From NCBI GenBank assembly GCA_029862975.1, contig JAOTWP010000011.1:1-51458 (forward strand): a stretch of 51,458 nucleotides of DNA, given 5' to 3'. This document shows positions 41,357-49,708 of this stretch, piece after piece; position 1 is the first letter of the stretch; every line of letters starts with the position of its first letter. The translations under genes were made by a program, and so were the position numbers. The notes below the pieces were generated by a model. That model worked only from the letters and a program-made list of their open reading frames with translations. It searched no databases and was not told the origin of the DNA. The DNA is from Acidobacteriota bacterium (GTDB taxonomy: Bacteria > Acidobacteriota > Thermoanaerobaculia > Multivoradales > JAHEKO01).

Positions 41357-41362
41357 AGGATA
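41357..41362 (-). promoter_or_regulatory. -10-like TATCCT before prfA
   Basis: On the minus strand TATCCT ends 9 nt before the ATG at 41347, leaderless geometry, between prfA and the regulator's terminator-like hairpin. Confidence 0.45.
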
Positions 41363-41387
41363 CCGCAGGTGTCCAGTGAGGCTCGCG

Positions 41388-41411
41388 CCCCGGGCCGGCT
41401 CCCGGCCGGGG
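41388..41411 (-). terminator. Strong GC hairpin after the NtrC-like gene
   Basis: The inverted repeat CCCCGG-CCGG...CCGG-CCCGGGG (one bulge) directly follows the regulator's TAG stop. It has no U-tract, so termination efficiency is uncertain. Confidence 0.35.
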
Positions 41412-42791
<1,380 letters not shown>

Positions 42792-42803
42792 CGGCTCTGC
42801 CGG

Positions 42804-45548
42804 CTAACCCTGGTGGCGTGGAAGCTCGACGAAGAAGGTGCAGCCCTCCCCCGGCCGGCTGGCGACGCGCAAGTGGCCGCCATGGCGCTGCACGATGTTG
42901 TAGCTGATGGACAATCCGAGTCCCGTGCCGCCCTCCGGGAGCTTGGTCGAGAAGAACGGCCGGAAGATCCGTTCGAGCTGGTCGACGGGGATGCCCGGGC
43001 CGGTGTCCTCGACGCCGACCTTGATCCAGTCTTCGGAGGCGTCGAAAGAGACCGTCAGGCGCCCGCCCGCGGCCATCGCGTCGGCGGCGTTGACGACGAG
43101 GTTGGTGAAGACCTGGAGCAGCTCGCCGTCGTTGCCCCAGACCCTGAGCTCCTCCGCCGGCGGCCGCCAGTCGAGCTCGACGTGGCTCTCCCTCAACCGC
43201 TCCTTGAGCAGGTCGAGGCACTCGCCGACGACGAAGGCGAGCGACACCGGGCGCGACTCCCGCGGGCGGTCGCGGGAGAACTCGAGCAGGTTGTTGACGA
43301 TGCGCGAGGCGCGGAACGTCTGGCGCTCCACCTTGCGCAGCAGCTCGTGCCGGGGGTCGTCTTCGGGCGTGCTCTGGAGCAGCATCTGGGCGTAGCTCGA
43401 GATGCCGGTGATCGGGGTGTTGACCTCGTGGGCGACGCCCGCGGCGAGCATGCCCAGGGAGGCGAGGCGCTCGCGCTCCTTCATGGCGTTCTCGATGGCG
43501 ATGCGCTCCGTCACGTCGTGGACGAGCACGACGCAGGAGCCGCCGTGGCCGCTGGCCAGCGGCGCGACGCTCACCTGCAGGTAGTGCTCGCGGCCCGCCG
43601 GGCTCGCGAAGCGGATCTCCCGCAGCCGGTCGTTGGGCCGCGGCAGCGAGCCCTGGCCGAGAAGCTCGGCCAGCGAGCGGCCGACGAGCGCCTCCGGCGC
43701 CGTCTCGAGAATCCGCCCGAGGGCCGCGTTCGCCCGGTCGATGGTGCCGTCGCCGGCGATCACCGCGATGCCGGCCGGCGAGGACTCGAGGATCTCCGCG
43801 GTCGTCTCCTGGAGCTTCGAGACGCGGTCCAGCTGCTCGTTGACCTGGCCGAGCAGATACGCGTTGTCGATCGCCAGGGATACCTGGCCGAGCAGGTTGC
43901 GCACGAGGTCGATGTCGGCGCTCGACAGCGCCACGTCGCCGCGCTTGTAGCCGATGACGAGGACGCCGATCCGGCGCCGGCGCGCGGTGAGCGGGAAGGC
44001 ATAGCGGTAGCCGGCGGTGTAGAGGCGGTAGCTGGCGTCGACCTCGCTGGGCAGGGCCGGGCCTGTGAGGCTGCGGACGTCGCTGGCCCAGAAGTCCTCG
44101 TCGAGCTCGGACACCCGCAGGCGCGCCGGCACTCCGGCCTCCGCGCGCTGCACGAGGAGCCGCTCGCTCTCGCCGAGGTAGAGGTTGGCCCGCCCGAGGT
44201 CGAAGGTCGCCGCCAGCTCGCCCAGGAGAGCGTTCGAGAGCTTGTCGAGATCGCGCTCCTCGAGCATCTCGCGCCCGAACTCGACGAGCCCGCGGCGGCG
44301 CCGGAACGCCCCGCCGTACTGCAGCCGCTCGAGCGACGCGCCGATGCGCTGGCGGGTGGGGATCATGAGGCCGGCGATGAGCAGGCCGGAGGTGAACGAG
44401 ATGATCGTGCGGCCGAAGGCCAGGCCCTCCGGCACCGCGCGCTGGATGACGAGGTTGACGAGCGAGAAGCCGAGCACGCCGATGAGCACCGTCGTGGCGA
44501 GGCTCAGGGTGTCGCGGATGACGATGCCGATGTCCCACAGCTTGTAGCGCAGGATGGCGTAGGCGAACGTCAGCGGCACGCAGGCGAGCGGCAGCACGGC
44601 GGCCGTCGTCAGCAGCTTCGGCCAGGCGAGGTCGAGCGTCCGCGGCAGCAGATAGAAGAGGAGGAACGGCACGTAGCCGCCCAGCATGCCGAAGGCGATC
44701 CATGCCGCCTGCCGCAGCGGCTCCGAGTCGCGGCGCCGGCGCAGCCGCCAGATGAGCACGACGGCCGCCGCCAGCCCGAAGCCGACGAGCTGGAAGAGCA
44801 CCAGCTGGTCGAGGGCGCGGGTCGCCGCGGCCATCTGCCCCTGGAGCAGGAACCGGCCGCCGGCGAAGATCAGGTCCGCCTCGAGCAGGGCGAGAAACGC
44901 CGCCGGCACGTACAGGAAGGGCAGCCAGCCGAGGCGGTCGCGCAGCCGCGCGAGGGGGCGCGGGAAGACGAGGAAGAGGTGCAGCGTGAGCGGCGCCAGC
45001 AGCACGCGCGCCAGCTCCTCGAACGTGTAGACGAGCCGGCCGGCGAGATCGAACGGCGGCTGCGCCGAGGCCACGTAGACGAGGCCCGAGGTCAGGCACC
45101 ACAGGTAGAAGAGCCGCGCCGCCCGGCGCTGGTCGCGCAGCAGCGTGTAGAAGCCGATGAACAGATACCCGATGCCGATCAGCGCCAGGATCAGGTAGTG
45201 CCAGTCGATCGCCAGCGCCGGCCGCCGGTAGGAGACTTCGAGCGGCACCCCGGCGCGCTCGACGAGCAGCGCGCTCGTCGGGTTCTGGCGCAGGACGCTG
45301 CGCAGATCGCGAGCGCTGCGCGCCTCGGTGCCGTTGACGAGCACGAGGCGGTCGCCGGGCTCGAGGCCGGTCGCGGGCGAGCTGACGTCGTCGACGAGCC
45401 AGGTCGCGCCCTCGGCGTGAGCGGCGAAGCCCGCCGGCTGGAACGAGTCCACCTTGCGCAGCAGGCTGACCGCCCCCAGCACGACGACCCACAGGGCCGC
45501 CAGCACGGCCAGTGTCAGGAATCCGTTGCGATGCTTGGGGCGCGGCAT
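42804..45548 (-). CDS. Sensor histidine kinase with PDZ, multi-TM, GAF and PAS domains
   Basis: A 914-residue kinase. An N-terminal TM helix (about 9-30) is followed by an extracytoplasmic PDZ-like half-domain ('TGLEPGDRLVLVNGTEARSARDL', in pieces near 60-82). About eight further TM helices span 115-405. A GAF domain (about 430-600, 'RDLDKLSNALLGELAATFDLGRANLY') and a PAS domain (about 615-700, 'ILESSPAGIAVIAGDGTIDRAN') precede HisKA with His707 in 'GVAHEVNTPI' and an HATPase with 'TNLVVNAADAM', 'DTGPGIP', 'RPFFSTKLPEGGTGLGLS'. It should phosphorylate the NtrC-like regulator 12 nt downstream. The PDZ suggests sensing of exposed protein C-termini. A sigma-54 promoter precedes it. Confidence 0.93.
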   Translation of the reverse strand: MPRPKHRNGFLTLAVLAALWVVVLGAVSLLRKVDSFQPAGFAAHAEGATWLVDDVSSPATGLEPGDRLVLVNGTEARSARDLRSVLRQNPTSALLVERAGVPLEVSYRRPALAIDWHYLILALIGIGYLFIGFYTLLRDQRRAARLFYLWCLTSGLVYVASAQPPFDLAGRLVYTFEELARVLLAPLTLHLFLVFPRPLARLRDRLGWLPFLYVPAAFLALLEADLIFAGGRFLLQGQMAAATRALDQLVLFQLVGFGLAAAVVLIWRLRRRRDSEPLRQAAWIAFGMLGGYVPFLLFYLLPRTLDLAWPKLLTTAAVLPLACVPLTFAYAILRYKLWDIGIVIRDTLSLATTVLIGVLGFSLVNLVIQRAVPEGLAFGRTIISFTSGLLIAGLMIPTRQRIGASLERLQYGGAFRRRRGLVEFGREMLEERDLDKLSNALLGELAATFDLGRANLYLGESERLLVQRAEAGVPARLRVSELDEDFWASDVRSLTGPALPSEVDASYRLYTAGYRYAFPLTARRRRIGVLVIGYKRGDVALSSADIDLVRNLLGQVSLAIDNAYLLGQVNEQLDRVSKLQETTAEILESSPAGIAVIAGDGTIDRANAALGRILETAPEALVGRSLAELLGQGSLPRPNDRLREIRFASPAGREHYLQVSVAPLASGHGGSCVVLVHDVTERIAIENAMKERERLASLGMLAAGVAHEVNTPITGISSYAQMLLQSTPEDDPRHELLRKVERQTFRASRIVNNLLEFSRDRPRESRPVSLAFVVGECLDLLKERLRESHVELDWRPPAEELRVWGNDGELLQVFTNLVVNAADAMAAGGRLTVSFDASEDWIKVGVEDTGPGIPVDQLERIFRPFFSTKLPEGGTGLGLSISYNIVQRHGGHLRVASRPGEGCTFFVELPRHQG

Positions 45549-45555
45549 CCGTCAC

Positions 45556-45573
45556 GCGGCTCTCACGAGCCGC
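45556..45573 (-). promoter_or_regulatory. Leader hairpin just before the kinase start
   Basis: GCGGCTC and GAGCCGC form a 7-bp stem with a 4-nt loop, ending 7 nt before the kinase ATG and inside the predicted 38-nt leader. It would cover the ribosome-binding position, so it may control translation. Confidence 0.35.
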
Positions 45574-45596
45574 TCCAGTGCTCCAGCGTGTTGAAT

Positions 45597-45612
45597 AGCA
45601 CGTTGCGTGCCA
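45597..45612 (-). promoter_or_regulatory. Sigma-54 (-24/-12) promoter of the kinase-regulator operon
   Basis: On the minus strand TGGCACGCAACGTGCT matches the consensus TGGCACRNNNNTTGCW at every fixed position but one, with exactly 10 nt between GG and GC. Transcription should start near 45586, 38 nt before the kinase ATG. Confidence 0.75.
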
Positions 45613-45670
45613 CGAATCCGCTCGCCGAAGGGCCGAAAAAGCCCTGCTACGGCGCCAATTTACCACAAGA

Positions 45671-45686
45671 ATCCAAATGTTTGGAT
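45671..45686. promoter_or_regulatory. Perfect 16-bp palindrome, candidate enhancer site
   Basis: ATCCAAATGTTTGGAT has two 7-bp arms and a 2-nt centre. Its centre lies about 92 bp upstream of the predicted sigma-54 start site, where NtrC-type proteins usually bind. Confidence 0.6.
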
Positions 45687-45689
45687 GCA

Positions 45690-45709
45690 CTCCATCGGCT
45701 TGAATGGAG
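45690..45709. promoter_or_regulatory. Second inverted repeat, candidate enhancer half-site pair
   Basis: CTCCAT, 8 nt, ATGGAG. It shares TCCA/TGGA half-sites with the palindrome at 45671, and the two centres are 21 bp apart, two helical turns. Confidence 0.4.
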
Positions 45710-46057
45710 GGTGGCGGTTTTGTGGCCGAAATGCCTCACCGCAGGAGCCGAAAAACGTCGCCCCCCGGAGGTCGAGGAGCGATCTGAAAGGGCTCGGCAG
45801 GAGCGAGGTCGGGAAGAGAAGCCGGGCGGCCAGGCGGTCGCTTGCGAGATCCCGGCGGGAATGCCGCCCGGGTCTCTGTGGCGACTCCGACGGCCGTATT
45901 CGCGCCCCCGAGGTGCGTTTCCTTACCCGGCTTCTTTTCGCGACCTCCCGCTCACGATCCTTGCGGGCCGTAGGAACGGAACGTCTCCGCGAGGGGGCGC
46001 GACGCCGGACTCGAAGGGGGCCCGATGGGAGGCCCGCCGGCGGCGGAGGGCCGGGGG

Positions 46058-47944
46058 CTAGAAGCGGACGGCCAGGCCGCCGGTGATCCGGCTGCGGATC
46101 TCGTCGGCGAGGGTGGCGTCGCCGCCGGTCGGCACGAAGCCGCGGGACAGCTCCATGTTGAGCTGGACGGCCCAGTCCGCCGCCAGGTCGCCGAGCACGG
46201 CCAGGTCCTGCGTGAGCATCAGCTGCAGGCGCTCGAGCTCGAGGATCTGCTCGGCCGGCCGCGGCTGGTCGTCCAGCGGGCTCAGACGCTGCTCGAGCTG
46301 GTGGAAGGCCACGAAGACGCCCGTCGCCGAGCGCTCGAACTGGGTGTCGAGCGAGGTCACGAAGTAGCGGACCTCGTTCTCGTAGCCATGCTCGCGATCG
46401 GCCAGCGTCAGGATGCCGCCGCCGCCGGCGCCGAGGTTGGACTCCAGCCGGGCGAGGATCGTGGGGCTCAGGCGCTGGGTCAGCGCGATCTGCAGCTCGG
46501 GCACGGCGTCGCCGTGGACGAGCTGGAGGTTCTCGCGGTAGTTGAAGAAGTTCTGGTCGAACTGCAGCCGCAGGGTCTCGTCGAAGCGGCGGTGCAGGGC
46601 GCCGATCGACAGCTTCTCCTGGTCGTCCACGAAGCGGGCCAGGACCACCTGGTAGCACTCGGCGGTCGCCCGCTCGCAGGAGGCGTAGTCGCGGAAGTAG
46701 GCGGTGTGGAAGTCGTTGACCCGGCGCGCTTCGAGAGGATCGTCGTGCATCTTGACGCCGGCCGAGGTCGAAGCGCGCCAGCTGTCGCCGAGCCGCATGA
46801 CGAGCCCGCCCTGGGGCATGAACGACAGCGTGCCGTCCCGCATGGTGGAGTAGACCCCGTACTCGACGAGCACCGCCGGGACGAGCGACGTGCCGCCGCG
46901 GCCGAAGACCTCGACCCGCTCCTGCGGCAGCACGCCGTTGAGCAGCAGGTCGTTGTGGACCAGCTCGAAGACCCGGTCCCGGTAGCGGAAGCCGGCCTCC
47001 ATCGTGGAGCGCTCGCTGATGTCCGTGCTGTAGCTGCCCTCGAGGTTCCAGGCGCGGCTGCCCGGCGGCAACGCGAGCCGGCTGCCGCCGCCGCGGGCGT
47101 AGAAGTTGTCTTCCTCGGTGTACTGGGCCGCGACCTGGGAGCGGTGGCGCTCGCCGTCCCGCGACCAGGACAGCCGCTGGCTCTGGAGCCCCATCCTCTC
47201 CTTGCCGCTCGCCGTGCTCAAGCTGTTGTCGACCGTCGTCATGCGAATCCGGTTGGCGCCGACGCCCGAGACGTCCACGGAGAGCGTCTGGCTGTAGCCG
47301 TCGGTCGCCGGCAGGTGGAGGTCGCGCGCCGCCTCGAGGGCCAGGTAGCTGCCGCTCACGTCGACGTTGACGTTGTCGATCTCGCTCGCCAGCTCGACCT
47401 CGCCGCCGGACAGCTGCGCGGTCTGCGCGGTGGCCATGGAGTCGACGCCGGTGACGGCGCGCACGCCGGCCCGCAGGTTGTCGATTCGCGGCGACGAGCC
47501 CGCGGACTCGTCGGCGGCCAGCGCGAAGTCGATGTCGCGCAGGACGTCGGTCGGAATCTGCTGGCGTACCGTCCAGAAGTCGGCGGCCGAGTCGGCCGCC
47601 GCGGCGCCCTGGTCCCGCAGCTCGACGTCGAGGATCTGGACGGCCTTGGCGCTGGCGCGGGTCAGGAGCGCCACGCCGGGGACGAACCCCGGCTTGAAGG
47701 CGACGATCTTGTAGAGGCCGGCGGGGAGGCTCTTGAAAGCGAAGCGCCCCGCCTCGTCCGTCGTGGCCTTGCGCAGCGTCAGGTCGGCGAGCTGGTAGGC
47801 GTAGACCTGGCTGGCGGGCAGGGGGTGCGAGGCGGTCCGGACCTGCCCGCTGACGACGCCTTCGTCGGCCGCCGCGGGGAGGGCGCACATCACGAGCGCC
47901 GCGATCAGCGCGGCGACGCTCTGCGATGTCGGAAATCGCCTCAT
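46058..47944 (-). CDS. Outer-membrane beta-barrel protein with N-terminal carboxypeptidase-like domain
   Basis: A 628-residue exported protein. Residues 1-26 are a signal peptide ('ALIAALVMCALPAAA'). Residues about 30-105 form a carboxypeptidase-regulatory-like sandwich ('VVSGQVRTASHPLPASQVYAY', 'DEAGRFAFKSLPAGLYKIVAFKPGF' in pieces). From about 190 to the end are alternating hydrophobic/polar strands with many Arg/Tyr/Trp and a terminal Phe ('ITGGLAVRF'), the signal for BAM-mediated insertion. It resembles TonB-dependent receptors without a clear plug or TonB box. It has the strongest sigma-70 promoter in the window and GAGGGG before the ATG. A porin- or adhesin-like role is likely but not shown. 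Confidence 0.82.
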   Translation of the reverse strand: MRRFPTSQSVAALIAALVMCALPAAADEGVVSGQVRTASHPLPASQVYAYQLADLTLRKATTDEAGRFAFKSLPAGLYKIVAFKPGFVPGVALLTRASAKAVQILDVELRDQGAAAADSAADFWTVRQQIPTDVLRDIDFALAADESAGSSPRIDNLRAGVRAVTGVDSMATAQTAQLSGGEVELASEIDNVNVDVSGSYLALEAARDLHLPATDGYSQTLSVDVSGVGANRIRMTTVDNSLSTASGKERMGLQSQRLSWSRDGERHRSQVAAQYTEEDNFYARGGGSRLALPPGSRAWNLEGSYSTDISERSTMEAGFRYRDRVFELVHNDLLLNGVLPQERVEVFGRGGTSLVPAVLVEYGVYSTMRDGTLSFMPQGGLVMRLGDSWRASTSAGVKMHDDPLEARRVNDFHTAYFRDYASCERATAECYQVVLARFVDDQEKLSIGALHRRFDETLRLQFDQNFFNYRENLQLVHGDAVPELQIALTQRLSPTILARLESNLGAGGGGILTLADREHGYENEVRYFVTSLDTQFERSATGVFVAFHQLEQRLSPLDDQPRPAEQILELERLQLMLTQDLAVLGDLAADWAVQLNMELSRGFVPTGGDATLADEIRSRITGGLAVRF

Positions 47945-47963
47945 GACACCCCTCTAGCTCGAC

Positions 47964-47993
47964 AGTATACGGCTCCTTTTTCCATGGTGTCAA
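47964..47993 (-). promoter_or_regulatory. Canonical sigma-70 promoter of the beta-barrel gene
   Basis: On the minus strand TTGACA, an 18-nt spacer and TATACT. The -35 is perfect and the -10 differs at one base. It lies 20 nt before the ATG at 47944, leaving a short leader with GAGGGG. Confidence 0.75.
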
Positions 47994-48060
47994 AGACAGT
48001 CGCGTCGAAGACCGCGGAACGGACGATCGTCGAGGACCGTCGCCCCGGCGCACCGCCCAT

Positions 48061-48096
48061 GCGACTGCCCGGGCGACTGCCCAGGCGACTACTCCC
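48061..48096. repeat. Three 12-bp tandem units downstream of comF
   Basis: GCGACTGCCCGG, GCGACTGCCCAG and GCGACTACTCCC follow one another at 48061, 48073 and 48085, between comF and the promoter of the beta-barrel gene. Confidence 0.75.
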
Positions 48097-48118
48097 GGCA
48101 ACGGCGCCGCGCCGGCCG

Positions 48119-48955
48119 CTATTCCCGCCGCGGCGTCCGCCACCAGGGGAGCGCGGGTGGCGGCCGCCTCGCCCCGCGCTCTTCCGGATGGGGCGTGATC
48201 GCGACGACGAGGGCCGTCACGCGGCCGACCCCGGCCCGCTTGAGGGTGCGCGCGGCGCTCTCGAGGGTGGCGCCCGTCGTCAGCACGTCGTCGACGAGCA
48301 GCCAGTGGGGGGCGCCGCCGGCGAGCGGCCGGCCGCGCCAGCGGAAGGCGCCGGCCAGGTTGGCGCGGCGCCGCGGCCGGGAGAGCCCGGTCTGCGGCCG
48401 CGTCGCGGCGCGCCGGCGCAGGGCGCGCACGAGCGGCCGCGCGGCCGGGTCGGCCAGCTCGCGGGCGACGAGCTCCGCCTGGTTGTAGCCGCGGGCGAGC
48501 GCCCGCGCCCAGTGGAGGGGGACCGGCACGACCGCGCCGCAGTCGTCGAGAACGGGCGCGAAGCGCCGCGCCAGGTCGCCGCCGAGCGCCGCCGCCAGGT
48601 AGTCGAGCCGGTGGAACTTGAGCCCGTGCACCACCTCGCGCAGCGGCGGCGCGTAGAGCCAGCCGGCGAAGAGGCGGTCGCAGGCCGGCGGCCGCCGCCG
48701 GCAGGCCGCGCAGGGCCGGCCGTCGAGCGCCGCCGGGTCGGCGAGCGGCGCCAGGCAGCCCGGGCAGCGCGGCCCGGTGAGCGCCCGCAGCCCGCCGCGG
48801 CAGGCGGGGCAGAGGTTGAAGCGGTCGATGCCCCGGTGCGACGTGCGCCGGCAGCCGAGGCACAGGGGGGGCTGGATCCAGTCGATCGAGCGGCCGATCG
48901 AGCGGCCGATCGAGCGGCCGATCAAGCGGCCGATCCGGGGGGCAAGGCGGTCCAT
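48119..48955 (-). CDS. comF: ComF-family amidophosphoribosyltransferase-like protein
   Basis: A 278-residue ComF/GntX protein. After a repeated 'IGRLIGRSIGRSIGRS' start come two zinc-finger pairs, 'CLGC...CPAC' and 'CPGC...CAAC', then 'LKFHRLDYLAAALGGDLARRF', 'VPVPLHWARALARGYNQAELVAREL', 'RPQTGLSRPRRRANLAGAF' and the PRPP-binding 'LLVDDVLTTGATLESAARTLKRAG' (in parts). In naturally competent bacteria ComF helps carry incoming single-stranded DNA to recombination. The ATG at 48955 is the first that keeps the zinc domain; the N-terminal 22 residues are encoded by a 12-bp tandem repeat. It appears monocistronic. Confidence 0.93.
   Translation of the reverse strand: MDRLAPRIGRLIGRSIGRSIGRSIDWIQPPLCLGCRRTSHRGIDRFNLCPACRGGLRALTGPRCPGCLAPLADPAALDGRPCAACRRRPPACDRLFAGWLYAPPLREVVHGLKFHRLDYLAAALGGDLARRFAPVLDDCGAVVPVPLHWARALARGYNQAELVARELADPAARPLVRALRRRAATRPQTGLSRPRRRANLAGAFRWRGRPLAGGAPHWLLVDDVLTTGATLESAARTLKRAGVGRVTALVVAITPHPEERGARRPPPALPWWRTPRRE
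48884..48931. repeat. Four 12-bp tandem units inside comF
   Basis: GATCGAGCGGCC occurs at 48884, 48896 and 48908, then GATCAAGCGGCC at 48920. On the minus strand they encode I-G-R-S/L repeats at the ComF N-terminus. Confidence 0.92.
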
Positions 48956-49095
48956 GTCGTCGTCTCCGAGGTCGGGCTTGCGGCACCAGGCGGCTGTCCT
49001 GTGATGTCCGGGCGCCTCGCCCGTACAAGCACGGCGACGGCGTCCGGCGCGCCGAGAGGCCGGCGCGCACCCGGGATGGACGGCAGGAACCCCGC

Positions 49096-49101
49096 TATAC
49101 T
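49096..49101 (+). promoter_or_regulatory. -10 TATACT of the small beta-barrel gene
   Basis: TATACT lies 22 nt before the TTG at 49124, with GAGAGGAGG between. No convincing -35 is visible. Confidence 0.5.
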
Positions 49102-49123
49102 TGCAGCCGCGAGAGGAGGACGA

Positions 49124-49708
49124 TTGAAGCCACACTTCCCACCACCGCCCATTCGTCGGGCCCTGCGTCCGGCGCTCGCCGCCGCGCTCCTCGCGGCGGC
49201 CGCCCTGGCACCGGCGCCGGCGCGGGCGCAGGACTACACCTGGACGCTCAGCGTCCTGGGCGGCCTGGGGGGCCCGCTGAGCGACGGCGGCGGCACGGAC
49301 ACGGGCTACCAGGTCGGCTTCGGGCTCCAGTTCGAGCCCGGCGCCAACGTCTGGGCGCACGCCGGCCAGCTCGATTTCGACACCGGCGGCAACGTCGGCG
49401 ACCTCGCCGCCGGGACGATCCGCTACGTCAACCTCGGCGGCGAGTATCTGTTCAACGAGGGCTACTACGACTCGGGCATCTTCCTCGGGCTGGGGCTCTA
49501 CGACCTCGCGGCGCGCCGCATCCTCGCCCCCGACGTGCTCGCCCCGCGGTCCTCGGACAGCGTCCTCGGCATCGTCCTGGGGGCCACCGGCGAGTTCAAG
49601 ATCACCCCGTCCTTCGTCGTGCTGGCGGAGATCTCGGGTCACGTGCTCGACTCCCCCGACATCCGGGTGCTGGGGACGGGCTTCGCGGGCTTTGGCTTCC
49701 ACTTCTGA
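49124..49708 (+). CDS. Small outer-membrane beta-barrel protein
   Basis: A 194-residue exported protein. A TTG start is chosen because GAGAGGAGG lies 4 nt upstream and no ATG or GTG fits; residues 1-37 are a signal peptide with a Pro-rich front and an A-R-A-Q cleavage site. The mature part consists of short amphipathic strands ('YTWTLSVLGGLGGPLSDGG', 'YQVGFGLQFEPGANVWAHAGQLDF', 'SGIFLGLGLYDLAARR', 'VLGIVLGATGEFKI') and ends with 'FGFHF'. It is the size of OmpA/OmpX-like or OprF-like eight-stranded barrels. Function unknown. Its stop lies 17 nt inside the hflX frame. Confidence 0.8.
   Translation: MKPHFPPPPIRRALRPALAAALLAAAALAPAPARAQDYTWTLSVLGGLGGPLSDGGGTDTGYQVGFGLQFEPGANVWAHAGQLDFDTGGNVGDLAAGTIRYVNLGGEYLFNEGYYDSGIFLGLGLYDLAARRILAPDVLAPRSSDSVLGIVLGATGEFKITPSFVVLAEISGHVLDSPDIRVLGTGFAGFGFHF

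Larger units (their letters stand above)
45549..46057. other. 509-nt intergenic control region of the two-component locus
   Basis: The largest gene-free stretch. Its left 160 nt holds a leader hairpin, a sigma-54 promoter and two palindromes, with visibly more A/T than its surroundings. The right 300 nt (45740-46040), downstream of the beta-barrel gene, shows only G/C-rich sequence without a convincing ORF, hairpin or RNA. Confidence 0.6.

Noticed and set aside
45740..46040. A structured RNA or tRNA in the gene-free stretch.
   Set aside because: No cloverleaf, riboswitch-like core or terminator could be drawn with confidence.
45607..46086. A 159-codon plus-strand ORF in the intergenic control region.
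   Set aside because: Arg/Ser-rich with no motif, crosses the palindromes and the end of the beta-barrel gene, and has no ribosome site.
48061..48931. Short repeats around comF considered as a CRISPR array.
   Set aside because: Units are 12 bp, directly abutting and without spacers.
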